DNA of 64,000 bases, from positions 1 to 64,000 of the forward strand of contig NZ_AHBZ03000012.1 in assembly GCF_000238375.3 (NCBI RefSeq). Direction: 5' to 3'. The notes under the pieces are model-generated. The model ran no database searches. It saw only the letters and a program-made list of their open reading frames with translations, and was not told the DNA's origin. A program made the translations under genes and the position numbers. This stretch comes from Pseudoalteromonas citrea. Lineage in GTDB: Bacteria > Pseudomonadota > Gammaproteobacteria > Enterobacterales > Alteromonadaceae. Below are positions 1 through 8,175 of the stretch, one piece after another; position 1 is the stretch's first letter, and every line of letters starts with the position of its first letter.

Positions 1-265
1 TTTGTTCTTGTTGCCAAGAACGAATTGACTGTGCACTATTATTTTTACTTTTAAAAAAGTAAATTAAAACCAGCTCAAGGCTGAATCTATTAATAGCTTA
101 TGGTCACTCAGTTCAATTGAGACTCTAAATTTTTTGCTCTCCTTCAATCTAAGAAAGAAGGTTCGCTGTTAGAACTCAATCTGTACGAGTGCCCACACAG
201 ATGATTGCTTCATATTTTTAAAGAACGTTGCGATGATTAAGCGCTTTGCTTTATCTCGCTAGGGC
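1..265 (-). other. rRNA operon leader with boxA-like antitermination site; 16S gene beyond left edge
   Basis: On the minus strand, positions 229-200 read GTTCTTTAAAAATATG followed closely by a CTGTGTGGGCACTCG-type stretch. This is the boxA and leader signature that precedes 16S rRNA in gammaproteobacterial rrn operons. Two tandem promoters with GC-rich discriminators lie directly upstream (271-298 and 407-434), so this is the operon leader and not an internal 16S-23S spacer. No mature rRNA sequence is inside the window; the 16S gene should begin just beyond base 1. Confidence 0.75.
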
Positions 266-270
266 TGCGA

Positions 271-298
271 ACTTTACGCTTTCCTATTTTTTTGTCAA
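271..298 (-). promoter_or_regulatory. rRNA operon promoter P2
   Basis: Read on the minus strand, a perfect -35 TTGACA (298-293), a 16-bp spacer and a -10 TAAAGT (276-271) are followed by the GC-rich discriminator TCGCAGCCC. It lies about 135 bp downstream of P1, the usual P1/P2 arrangement of rrn operons. Confidence 0.7.
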
Positions 299-406
299 CA
301 CTTAATTTTAAACATTTTCTTAAGTGAAAAGCTAAATTAAGTTTTACTTGACGCTGACTCGTTTCAGTTTGCTTTTCAGCGTGTTGCTCCGTGTCAGTGG
401 GGTCGC

Positions 407-434
407 ATTATAGGGAGATCCTTTTTTTGATCAA
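407..434 (-). promoter_or_regulatory. rRNA operon promoter P1
   Basis: Read on the minus strand: -35 TTGATC (434-429), a 16-bp spacer and a perfect -10 TATAAT (412-407), then the discriminator GCGACCCC, typical of stringently controlled rRNA promoters. The AT-rich stretch just upstream (about 435-470) could serve as an UP element. Confidence 0.8.
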
Positions 435-616
435 GCCTTTTTTAATGAAAATCTTCATTAATTTTCAACTTTAGAAACATACAGATATACACACCAAAAA
501 CTCACAAGTTACCCACAAAAACCTGTGCATAAATAAAAGGTATAGAGCCCTAGTTACATAAAGTAAGGCTACAAGGCATTGTCCTACTCACTATAAATAC
601 TGAAACTAGCACTCAT
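435..616. other. intergenic region with DnaA-box-like 9-mers
   Basis: No gene is visible between the rrn promoters and the lectin terminator. TTACCCACA (509-517) is one mismatch from the DnaA consensus TTATNCACA. TGTGCATAA (524-532) is a perfect match on the other strand. ATATACACA (485-493) is a third near match. The rest is AT-rich. Confidence 0.35.
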
Positions 617-645
617 AAAAAAAACATCTACAAATGTAGATGTTT
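617..645 (-). terminator. rho-independent terminator of the lectin-like gene
   Basis: The arms AACATCTA and TAGATGTT (623-644) form a hairpin that on the minus strand is followed by a run of eight T. It lies 26 bp past the stop codon of the gene at 671-2056. Confidence 0.75.
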
Positions 646-670
646 CTTATGCATATAAAACAACCGTTAA

Positions 671-2056
671 TTAACGAACAAAGATATGCGCTGTTTGACT
701 TGCGGATAAACTCGAGATGTTTGTATCTTTATACATACCACCCGTGTATGCATAAATATTTGAGTAATTTAGCATTGTGTAGTCAGTCCCAGATGTAGAA
801 CAACCACTCGCTTCATGCCAATATAATTTTAAGCGATGCTCTCCTGACTGATTTGGAGCTTCTCCTAATGTATCTTGTAAAGGCATGCAGCTCGCTGTGT
901 TTAATACTGCAATATCAGCAATTGCATAGCTACCCGTAGCGGGTGTTATCGCCATTAATTCTTGCGTCGTACTTTTATACTTAAGCCATTGCTCATCAGT
1001 TAAATGATAATTATCATCAAAGCTTGTAATATTCTGAGTCTCTGAAAAATAATTGATAATATTTGGGTAAGCACTATAGTCGACAGTAGTAACGTACCTC
1101 ACCCCCATCAATGTCCAGCCCCCCCCTTTCGTTTCCATATCACAATAAGTTGTAAACTCAGGCATATTACCTAGACCATCCGCATCTAGCTTATAAAAAC
1201 CGGATGCTGCACTTGCATCTCTATCTAGCACTGCTTTACAACTTACTGGGGCTGGCTCTGGATGGACATTTTTGCTTGCTCTAATAGAAACGGTATCATT
1301 CCCCCGTTTAGTGATACTCTGAGCAAACAAATGACCTTCAACGTCAAGTACATTCACTACCTCTGTAATATGGGTTGTTTCTACATCCTTTGATTGCTCT
1401 TCTTCCAGATGCAATTCATGTGTATTAAATTTTACTGCATTATGATCTGCGTAGATCTGGTCAATTTTATATTTAACGCCAGAATCAAGCTCACCTTCTT
1501 TGTTAGGCGCATATACTGCCAAGTAAGCTACAGTTTGAGACACATGAGTATTAGCCTCACCTTTAAGTTCTTGATATTGAATTTGAGCATCAAAGTCTAA
1601 CTGAGTAACATTACTCACTCTACCAACATATGGGAACGCATCATTTTCTGATTGAGCGCTTAAAAACAAATATGGTGCTTGTGGCAGTTTTTGTGTGAAT
1701 GCAATTGTTTTAGACGTAGTTCCTAATTCAACACTTCCTACCTCCCAAATTGAACCATCGAGTAATTCATGGCGCCCTTTGGATAATGTAAGGCTTGACG
1801 CCGTTTCATTCGCATGAGCCCCGTCTAAATATTCCCACTCACTAAAACGGATAGTAACAGTGCCATTCAAGTTGTCTTTAACTGATACCACCCCTGGTTC
1901 AGTCTCATTGAAGCTGGCAACACCCGCAATAACCAGCTGTGAGTCTAACTGGTTTTTAATAACGCCTTGCTCATTAATAGTGTGTTCTTGTAATTCAAAT
2001 GCTTGTACTGATAATGAGCTAAGAACTGCGAGGTTTAGTAAGGTTTTTTTAAACAT
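671..2056 (-). CDS. secreted protein with H-type lectin-like and fibrinogen-like domains
   Basis: The 461-residue protein starts with a signal peptide (MFKKTLLNLAVLSSLSVQA, residues 1-19), so it is exported. Residues about 65-185 have the pattern of H-type lectin domains: a GTVTIRFSEWEYLDG strand near 65-80 and a TVAYLAVY strand near 175-182. Residues about 272-320 hold a C-x(n)-CDMETKGGGWTLMG signature of fibrinogen-related and intelectin-like C-terminal domains, and the remainder to residue 461 fits that fold. Sugar or glycan binding at the cell surface or outside the cell is an inference. The gene is monocistronic, with its own terminator. Exact ligand unknown. Confidence 0.7.
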   Translation of the reverse strand: MFKKTLLNLAVLSSLSVQAFELQEHTINEQGVIKNQLDSQLVIAGVASFNETEPGVVSVKDNLNGTVTIRFSEWEYLDGAHANETASSLTLSKGRHELLDGSIWEVGSVELGTTSKTIAFTQKLPQAPYLFLSAQSENDAFPYVGRVSNVTQLDFDAQIQYQELKGEANTHVSQTVAYLAVYAPNKEGELDSGVKYKIDQIYADHNAVKFNTHELHLEEEQSKDVETTHITEVVNVLDVEGHLFAQSITKRGNDTVSIRASKNVHPEPAPVSCKAVLDRDASAASGFYKLDADGLGNMPEFTTYCDMETKGGGWTLMGVRYVTTVDYSAYPNIINYFSETQNITSFDDNYHLTDEQWLKYKSTTQELMAITPATGSYAIADIAVLNTASCMPLQDTLGEAPNQSGEHRLKLYWHEASGCSTSGTDYTMLNYSNIYAYTGGMYKDTNISSLSASQTAHIFVR

Positions 2057-2488
2057 TTTGTATCATCCTTATAAAAATAAATATTTTAATTCAGTCACTT
2101 AAGATATAAAGCAAACTAATGTACAGTTTAAATCAACAATTATAAAAAATATAGGCTTAATTCAATAACATAAGCGCTAGCATCCCGTTAAACCACCATC
2201 TAAACTCTGTCATTTACATCAGAAAGAATGGAACATAAATAAAAATATGAAGAAAAGTCATAATTCAAAAATAGGCAAAGCTAGAGTACTCAGCTTACAC
2301 GTATTCGAATAGAGAGAATTGATACGATCACTGTATAAACTTTAATAGCTTAACGCCAGTAATGACAACACAAGAAGGAAAACAAAACTTATATTGGATG
2401 GAAATAACCACTTGGGTAATATTAAGTTAGATTTAAAAATAAAATAATTAATAAAGGAGTATTTTAACAGAAAGATATTTAAATAGAA
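2057..2488. other. intergenic gap with no recognised feature
   Basis: AT-rich sequence between the lectin-like gene promoter side and the 3' end of the tRNA array. I see no convincing ORF, RNA or repeat, and no clear terminator for the tRNA transcript. Confidence 0.5.
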
Positions 2489-2575
2489 TGGTGCCCGGGG
2501 CCGGACTTGAACCGGCACGTCCTTACGAACGAGGGATTTTAAATCCCTTGTGTCTACCAATTCCACCACCCGGGC
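2489..2575 (-). tRNA. tRNA-Leu (anticodon TAA)
   Basis: 87-nt class II tRNA with CCA encoded. Acceptor GCCCGGG pairs with CCCGGGC. The anticodon loop TTTAAAA sits in an AGGGA/TCCCT stem, giving TAA. Last gene of the array in transcription order. Confidence 0.95.
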
Positions 2576-2612
2576 ATCGGGTTTGCTTTCGCATGTGGAG
2601 TATTACTAATAA

Positions 2613-2686
2613 TGGAGGCGGAACCCGGAGTTGAACCGAGGTAGACGGATTTGCAATCCGCTGCATAGCCACTCTGCCATTCCGCC
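2613..2686 (-). tRNA. tRNA-Cys (anticodon GCA)
   Basis: 74-nt tRNA with encoded CCA. Acceptor GGCGGAA, anticodon loop TTGCAAA giving GCA. Its spacer to the following Leu gene (about 2576-2612) is homologous to the spacer of the other Cys-Leu pair (3261-3294). Confidence 0.95.
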
Positions 2687-2701
2687 ATATTTGTTAAAGT
2701 T

Positions 2702-2777
2702 TGGAGCGAGTAACGAGGCTCGAACTCGTGACCTCGACCTTGGCAAGGTCGCGCTCTACCAGCTGAGCTACACTCGC
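2702..2777 (-). tRNA. tRNA-Gly (anticodon GCC)
   Basis: 76-nt tRNA with encoded CCA. Acceptor GCGAGTG, anticodon loop TTGCCAA. Differs from the neighbouring Gly copies by only a few bases in the acceptor and D arms. Confidence 0.95.
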
Positions 2778-2850
2778 ATAATTATGCGTATTTAACTTTT
2801 AAAGTTAAATGATATCTTCGCAAACTTTAAACTTTATTCCCTAATTTGAT

Positions 2851-2926
2851 TGGAGCGAGTAACGAGGCTCGAACTCGTGACCTCGACCTTGGCAAGGTCG
2901 CGCTCTACCAACTGAGCTATACTCGC
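2851..2926 (-). tRNA. tRNA-Gly (anticodon GCC)
   Basis: 76-nt tRNA with encoded CCA, anticodon GCC. The acceptor begins GCGAGTATAG instead of GCGAGTGTAG, the same variant as the copy at 3045-3120. Confidence 0.95.
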
Positions 2927-2933
2927 AATCAAA

Positions 2934-3020
2934 TGGTGCCCGGGGCCGGACTTGAACCGGCACGTCCTTACGAACGAGGGATTTTAAATCCCTTGTGTCT
3001 ACCAATTCCACCACCCGGGC
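2934..3020 (-). tRNA. tRNA-Leu (anticodon TAA)
   Basis: 87 nt and identical in sequence to the other two Leu genes of this array as far as I can read. It is followed within 7 bp by the next Gly gene. Confidence 0.95.
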
Positions 3021-3044
3021 ATCGGGCTGCTTAAGCATTTAGAT

Positions 3045-3120
3045 TGGAGCGAGTAACGAGGCTCGAACTCGTGACCTCGACCTTGGCAAGGTCGCGCTCT
3101 ACCAACTGAGCTATACTCGC
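3045..3120 (-). tRNA. tRNA-Gly (anticodon GCC)
   Basis: 76-nt tRNA with encoded CCA and anticodon GCC. Same acceptor variant as the copy at 2851-2926. Confidence 0.95.
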
Positions 3121-3173
3121 AATCTAAATTTAGTGTCTTAACACTAATTAGAATGAGAACTCTCAATCTAAAA

Positions 3174-3260
3174 TGGTGCCCGGGGCCGGACTTGAACCGG
3201 CACGTCCTTACGAACGAGGGATTTTAAATCCCTTGTGTCTACCAATTCCACCACCCGGGC
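3174..3260 (-). tRNA. tRNA-Leu (anticodon TAA)
   Basis: 87-nt class II tRNA with TAA anticodon and encoded CCA. Third Leu copy of the array. Confidence 0.95.
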
Positions 3261-3294
3261 ATCGGGTTGCTTTCGCATGTGGAGTGTTGAGATG

Positions 3295-3368
3295 TGGAGG
3301 CGGAACCCGGAGTTGAACCGAGGTAGACGGATTTGCAATCCGCTGCATAGCCACTCTGCCATTCCGCC
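3295..3368 (-). tRNA. tRNA-Cys (anticodon GCA)
   Basis: 74-nt tRNA with anticodon GCA and encoded CCA. Second copy of the Cys gene, in the promoter-proximal Gly-Cys-Leu block. Confidence 0.95.
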
Positions 3369-3383
3369 AAACATAATCAAAAT

Positions 3384-3459
3384 TGGAGCGAGTAACGAGG
3401 CTCGAACTCGTGACCTCGACCTTGGCAAGGTCGCGCTCTACCAACTGAGCTACACTCGC
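3384..3459 (-). tRNA. tRNA-Gly (anticodon GCC)
   Basis: 76-nt tRNA with anticodon GCC and encoded CCA. First gene of the array in transcription order, about 40 bp downstream of a strong promoter. Confidence 0.95.
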
Positions 3460-3500
3460 TTTTTGATTTAAAGGACATACTGCCCTCTCAACACGGACGC

Positions 3501-3528
3501 ATTCTACAGAAGTTATGATATGCGTCAA
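3501..3528 (-). promoter_or_regulatory. promoter of the tRNA array
   Basis: On the minus strand: -35 TTGACG (3528-3523), a 16-bp spacer and -10 TAGAAT (3506-3501), then a GCGTCC discriminator. The GC-rich discriminator suggests stringent control, as at rRNA promoters. Confidence 0.75.
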
Positions 3529-3598
3529 TAAAAAAAATGAATGTTTTTAACCGTTTGCTTATTTTTTATCTAAAGCGCTCTAATTATAAACATTTTAC

Positions 3599-4144
3599 CT
3601 AAGATTTAGTCAATTCTGACTTTGCTGCATATAGATAAGAAAGCATTGAAGTCACTGTTAATAAGGTAGCAACTGCTAAAAGTGCATAACTTAATGTGAT
3701 CATCCATGGCGCATACTGCCAAATAAGGCCCATAATGGCTAACATTTGTGCTGCCGTTTTTATCTTACCCATGTTTGATACTGCCACATTATTTCTTTTA
3801 CCCTGTTCAGCCATCCATTCCCTTAATGCTGAAATAACAATTTCCCTACTAATAATGATAACCGTCGCAATGGTAACAAATACATTTTGATAGTATGTAG
3901 CCAACATAACTAAGGCGACACTCACCATGACTTTATCGGCAACAGGATCTAAGAACGCACCAAACGGCGTTGACTGCTGAAGTTTACGTGCTAAATAACC
4001 ATCTAGAATATCCGTTACTGCCGCTAACCAAAATATAAAAGCGGCTGCAAAAAATGCCCATGAATAAGGTAAATAGAATAAAACTGCGAATACAGGGATT
4101 AGTAACAACCTAAATGTTGTCAGTGTGTTTGGAATATTCCACAT
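3599..4144 (-). CDS. pgsA: phosphatidylglycerophosphate synthase PgsA
   Basis: The 181-residue inner-membrane enzyme transfers glycerol-3-phosphate to CDP-diacylglycerol, the committed step to phosphatidylglycerol and cardiolipin. The CDP-alcohol phosphatidyltransferase motif is complete: D45, D48, G49, A52, R53, G62, D66, D70. Hydrophobic segments near residues 7-25, 28-45, 73-100 and 128-170 fit the family's membrane helices, and the length matches PgsA. It is the last gene of uvrY-uvrC-pgsA, 42 bp after uvrC, a gene order conserved in gammaproteobacteria. Confidence 0.95.
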   Translation of the reverse strand: MWNIPNTLTTFRLLLIPVFAVLFYLPYSWAFFAAAFIFWLAAVTDILDGYLARKLQQSTPFGAFLDPVADKVMVSVALVMLATYYQNVFVTIATVIIISREIVISALREWMAEQGKRNNVAVSNMGKIKTAAQMLAIMGLIWQYAPWMITLSYALLAVATLLTVTSMLSYLYAAKSELTKS

Positions 4145-4186
4145 AACTACTTAGTGAGATCTTTTTTTGTATGTTCGCATGAATGA

Positions 4187-6010
4187 TCAAGCTTTGTCAT
4201 GCAAATGGTTAAATATCTTTTCAGCCGTTTGCGGGCTGATCCCAGGAACTTGCTTTAATTGATGGATGTTAGCAGCTTTCACCCCTTGCATACCACCTAG
4301 GTATTTAAGTAAAGCTTGTCTACGCTTCTGACCTACTCCTTCTATTTCTTCTAATAACGATTGTGTGCGCTGTTTTTGACGCTTATTTCTGTGCCCCGCA
4401 ATGGCAAAACGATGTGATTCATCACGAATATGCTGAATCAGATGCAGGGCTGGCGAGTCTGATGCGATGTTTACGGTACGCCGTCCGCCATCAATCAATA
4501 ATGTTTCGAGCCCTGGCTTACGCCCTTCACCCTTTGCAACACCAATTAACAATGGCATTTTATCTAGTGTCCAGCTTTCAAAAAATGCCTCAGCCCTACC
4601 TAACTGACCTTTACCGCCATCTATAAAAATGACATCAGGGACTTTTTCTTCATCTTTTAATTTTCCATAACGCTTATTTAATGCAAAGCTCATAGCGGCA
4701 TAATCATCGCCTGGCGTAATACCTTCAACGTTAAAGCGTCTATATTCTTTATTATTAGGTCCTTGTCCATCAAATACAACACACGATGCGACGGTGTTTT
4801 CTCCCATGGTGTGACTTATATCAAAACACTCCATTCTTTTTATATCGCTCAACTGCAATGCTTCTTTTAATAATGCATAGCGTTTATTAATGGAGTCTTG
4901 GGCACTTTGTTTAACAGCAATACTGTTTGCTGCATTTTTGTTTGCTAGGGCCAAATACTGTGCTCGCTCACCTCGTAGCTGCGATTTCAATAGCACCTTA
5001 CGCTCAGCCACTTCCCCAAGAGCAGATGCTAAATCTTCTTGTTCTTGCAAAGCCATGGGTAAAATAACCTCTTTGGCTATACGGCTGGTGCCAGCACTGC
5101 CCAAATAATATTGCCCAATAAACGCAGTTAAAATTTCATCTGCTTGCGAATCTTTAGGTACTTTAGGGAAATAGGTCTTGGTTCCTAGTATTTTATGATC
5201 TCGGATCATAAGCATATGGACAGCACTTAAGCCATTTTGCTGTACAAACCCAATTACATCCATTTCTGCAAAGTTTCCGGCAACTGACTGTTGCTCTTGC
5301 ATTTGCCTAAGCAATGCAATTTGGTCTCGTACTTTAGCCGCAAGCTCAAAATCGAGAGCCATACTCGCCTTTTCCATGCGTTCAACTAACTTTGCGATCA
5401 CTTGTTGTGATTTACCACTTAAAAATTGACGCACCATATCAACTTGATCAGCATAATCATCGTCAGAAACTTTGCCAACACAAGGCGCAGCACACCGCTT
5501 AAGTTGATGTTGTAAACAGGGCCTGCTTCGCGCTCTATAGTATGCATCTTCACATTGTCGAACGGGGAATATCTTCTGCATAAGTCGTAAGCTTTCAGAT
5601 ACCGCAGCACTGCTTGGAAATGGGCCGAAATACTCCCCTTTATATTTTCGACTACCTCGATGAAACGCCAAACGCGGATGTTTATGACCACTTAACAATA
5701 TATACGGATAAGACTTATCGTCGCGCAGCAATATATTGTAGCGAGGTTGGTATTTTTTTATAAGGTTATTTTCAAGCATGAGCGCTTCGGTTTCTGTATT
5801 GGTCAGTGTAACGTCCATACTGACTATATTACTGACTAACACTCGCGTTTTACTATCTGGAATATTAGCCCGAAAGTAACTAGAAACCCGTTTTTTAAGG
5901 TTTTTCGCTTTTCCAACATAAATAACCTGATGTTCGCAATCATACATGCGATATACACCAGGCTCTGTCGACAAAGTTTTTAAAAATGCTTTATGATCAA
6001 ATGACGTCAT
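4187..6010 (-). CDS. uvrC: excinuclease ABC subunit UvrC
   Basis: The 607-residue nuclease of nucleotide excision repair makes the 3' and 5' incisions around UvrB-marked lesions. An N-terminal GIY-YIG domain (about residues 15-95, with GVYRMYD and VIYVGKAKNLKKR) is followed by a UVR motif that binds UvrB (about 203-238), an RNase H-like endonuclease half with an EC-F-DIS motif (about 370-540) and tandem helix-hairpin-helix motifs at the C-terminus. Length is normal. It starts 12 bp after uvrY, consistent with cotranscription. Confidence 0.97.
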   Translation of the reverse strand: MTSFDHKAFLKTLSTEPGVYRMYDCEHQVIYVGKAKNLKKRVSSYFRANIPDSKTRVLVSNIVSMDVTLTNTETEALMLENNLIKKYQPRYNILLRDDKSYPYILLSGHKHPRLAFHRGSRKYKGEYFGPFPSSAAVSESLRLMQKIFPVRQCEDAYYRARSRPCLQHQLKRCAAPCVGKVSDDDYADQVDMVRQFLSGKSQQVIAKLVERMEKASMALDFELAAKVRDQIALLRQMQEQQSVAGNFAEMDVIGFVQQNGLSAVHMLMIRDHKILGTKTYFPKVPKDSQADEILTAFIGQYYLGSAGTSRIAKEVILPMALQEQEDLASALGEVAERKVLLKSQLRGERAQYLALANKNAANSIAVKQSAQDSINKRYALLKEALQLSDIKRMECFDISHTMGENTVASCVVFDGQGPNNKEYRRFNVEGITPGDDYAAMSFALNKRYGKLKDEEKVPDVIFIDGGKGQLGRAEAFFESWTLDKMPLLIGVAKGEGRKPGLETLLIDGGRRTVNIASDSPALHLIQHIRDESHRFAIAGHRNKRQKQRTQSLLEEIEGVGQKRRQALLKYLGGMQGVKAANIHQLKQVPGISPQTAEKIFNHLHDKA

Positions 6011-6022
6011 TTAAACAAAAAA

Positions 6023-6673
6023 TCAATGGGTGGTATCAATGTCTATCATTTTATGTCTAATGGCTAGATGTGTCAGCTCAACGTCACCACCCACATTTAA
6101 CTTTTCAAACATTCGATATCGATAACTGTTCACTGTCTTTGAGCTTAAATTTAAGCGTTCCGCTATATCCTGCGCCTTTTCACCTTTTGTGATCATCAGC
6201 ATGATTTGTAATTCACGCTCCGACAAGGATTGAAAAGGGTTTTCATCATTACGACCACTGAACTGAGCCAACGCAATTTGCTGCGCAATTTCCGGGGCAA
6301 TATATCTTTGCCCAGCATTCACAGCACGAATTGCATTTATCATTTCATCGGGCCCAGCCCCCTTTGTTAGGTAACCATGGGCACCAATTTGCATCACTTT
6401 ACTTGGAAATGGATCTTCGCAATGTACGGTTAAAACGATCACTTTAACATCTGGGCAATAACGACAAATCTTTTTTGTCGCCTCAAGCCCGCCAATGCCC
6501 GGCATATTCATATCCATTAAAACGATGTCTGGCTCGTTCTGGCGACAATAAGTGACAGCCTCTTCACCAGTTTTAGCTTCACCGACCACTTTAAAGCCAC
6601 GTACGTCATCTAATATACGTTTGATACCTGTTCTTACAAGTTCATGATCATCAACTAAAAGTACGTTAATCAA
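6023..6673 (-). CDS. uvrY: response regulator UvrY/GacA/SirA
   Basis: The 216-residue LuxR-type regulator is the partner of the BarA/GacS kinase and in relatives activates the Csr/Rsm small RNAs. The receiver has the acidic pocket D8/D9, phosphoacceptor D54 and the conserved K in YLTKGA. A LuxR helix-turn-helix occupies about residues 145-205. The start codon is TTG at 6673, preceded by GAGG at 8 bp spacing; E. coli uvrY also starts with TTG and the same MINVLLVDDHELVR. First gene of the uvrY-uvrC-pgsA operon. Confidence 0.95.
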   Translation of the reverse strand: MINVLLVDDHELVRTGIKRILDDVRGFKVVGEAKTGEEAVTYCRQNEPDIVLMDMNMPGIGGLEATKKICRYCPDVKVIVLTVHCEDPFPSKVMQIGAHGYLTKGAGPDEMINAIRAVNAGQRYIAPEIAQQIALAQFSGRNDENPFQSLSERELQIMLMITKGEKAQDIAERLNLSSKTVNSYRYRMFEKLNVGGDVELTHLAIRHKMIDIDTTH

Positions 6674-6801
6674 TGGCTGATCCTCTTAACTAATTCTTGG
6701 TAATTACACATTTATAATGCAACTCCTTGAGAGTACCACATAAATTTACAAAGCATACTAAACAAAATTACATCTGAAGATAAAAATACTAAAAAGAAAT
6801 G

Positions 6802-6829
6802 AAAAAGACTGAGCTTTTATCACCCAGTC
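6802..6829 (-). terminator. probable terminator of the symporter gene
   Basis: On the minus strand GACTG (6829-6825) and CAGTC (6811-6807) form an imperfect hairpin followed by TTTTTC. It lies just past the stop of the gene at 6851 and before uvrY's upstream region. Confidence 0.5.
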
Positions 6830-6850
6830 CCCTTTATGGGTATTATTGAG

Positions 6851-7996
6851 CTAAGATTTGTCTGAAAATCGATTCACCCAAAGCGCAATTACACCATCAC
6901 CCGTCACATTACATGCTGTGCCAAAACTATCTTGTGCTAGGTATAAAGCAATCATAAGTGCCACAGCCGCTTCATTAAAGCCTAACATAGAAGTCAATAA
7001 GCCTAATGCTGACATCACTGCACCACCAGGTGCGCCAGGCGCTGCAATCATTACAATACCCAGCATAAAAATAAACGGTAGCATTGACATAAACGGTGGC
7101 ACACTCATCTCCGGTGATAATAACATCACCGCCATCGCGCAAGTTACTATCGTAATCGTCGAACCTGATAAGTGAATAGTAGCACATAAGGGTACGGAGA
7201 AGTTTGCCACTTCATCTTTTACGCCATTTGCTTTGCTTGCTTTAAGTGAAACGGGGATGGTTGCTGCACTCGACATCGTTCCAATTGCAGTAAAATAAGC
7301 AGGTAACATGTTTCTCAGTAATTCAAGCGGGCTGCGTTTCAAAAGTATGCCACTTGCTGTATATAAAACAGCTAACCAAATCCAATGCATTACTAACGCT
7401 GCAATGAGGACAATACCAAAAGTACTTAGCGTATCAGCGACAGTTCCTGCCTTTGCCATTTCAGCAAATACACCAGCAATATAAAATGGTAACGCTGGTA
7501 TGATCACTTTAGCCAGTAATGCGTCAATAACCTCACGGCCTTGATCAGTAACCTGTTTTAGAGTGGTTAAGTTCAACTGGCTGATACCAATACCAAAAAT
7601 AAATGCTGTTGCCAAAGCCGTCATTACACCCATTAAAGGTGGTACTTCTATAGCTATCAAGCTTTCAATATGACTGGCTTCAGTGGCTTGAAAAGTCATT
7701 GCGCCATCAAAGAATGGAATAAATGCATTAACAACTAATACTGCAAGCATACCGGCTATCACTGTTGAGCCATATGCGAAACCCACTGTTTTACCCAATA
7801 AGTGACCAGACCCTTTTGGCAACCCTGCAATACCAGACGCGATAAAAAACAAAATGATCAACGGGATGGTAAAACTAATCAACTGGCCAATAATGACTTT
7901 TGCAGTATACAAAAGCTCCACTAAAATCATAGGGAGATAAAAGCCAGCTAAAATTCCGCCAACAATACCTGCAATAAGCTTTAAAATTAATGACAT
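6851..7996 (-). CDS. dicarboxylate/amino acid:cation symporter (DAACS family)
   Basis: Integral membrane symporter of the sodium:dicarboxylate (SDF) family, 381 residues from the ATG at 7996. That start has a GAGA element 6-7 bp upstream; an upstream TTG at 8008 would add four residues and looks less likely. Multiple hydrophobic segments, a conserved SSAATIPV hairpin (about residue 240), and the FSVPLCATIHLSGS and APGAPGG loops are typical of the transport core. Substrate could be glutamate, aspartate, serine/threonine or a C4 dicarboxylate; I cannot decide. Divergent from the DUF5916 gene. Confidence 0.85.
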   Translation of the reverse strand: MSLILKLIAGIVGGILAGFYLPMILVELLYTAKVIIGQLISFTIPLIILFFIASGIAGLPKGSGHLLGKTVGFAYGSTVIAGMLAVLVVNAFIPFFDGAMTFQATEASHIESLIAIEVPPLMGVMTALATAFIFGIGISQLNLTTLKQVTDQGREVIDALLAKVIIPALPFYIAGVFAEMAKAGTVADTLSTFGIVLIAALVMHWIWLAVLYTASGILLKRSPLELLRNMLPAYFTAIGTMSSAATIPVSLKASKANGVKDEVANFSVPLCATIHLSGSTITIVTCAMAVMLLSPEMSVPPFMSMLPFIFMLGIVMIAAPGAPGGAVMSALGLLTSMLGFNEAAVALMIALYLAQDSFGTACNVTGDGVIALWVNRFSDKS

Positions 7997-8175
7997 AATA
8001 ATTCTCAATCTAAAAAGGTGGGCTTTTTTACCATGTTTTTAGCAAAAAATGTTAAAAATTCGGTGATCAACAATTATCTGGGCTTATTAAAATGCGCTTT
8101 ACCGCGTACCAATTGTTAAGCAAATTAAAATGTCTTTTAATACAAGTCAACTTATGTGTAAAACTTGCATCAACA

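Noticed and set aside
1-434. 16S-23S internal spacer
   Set aside because: Two tandem rrn-type promoters with GC-rich discriminators sit immediately upstream, which fits an operon leader and not an internal spacer.
2342-3528. Several ORFs on both strands across the tRNA array
   Set aside because: They are translations of tRNA genes and their repeats; the tRNA structures explain the sequence fully.
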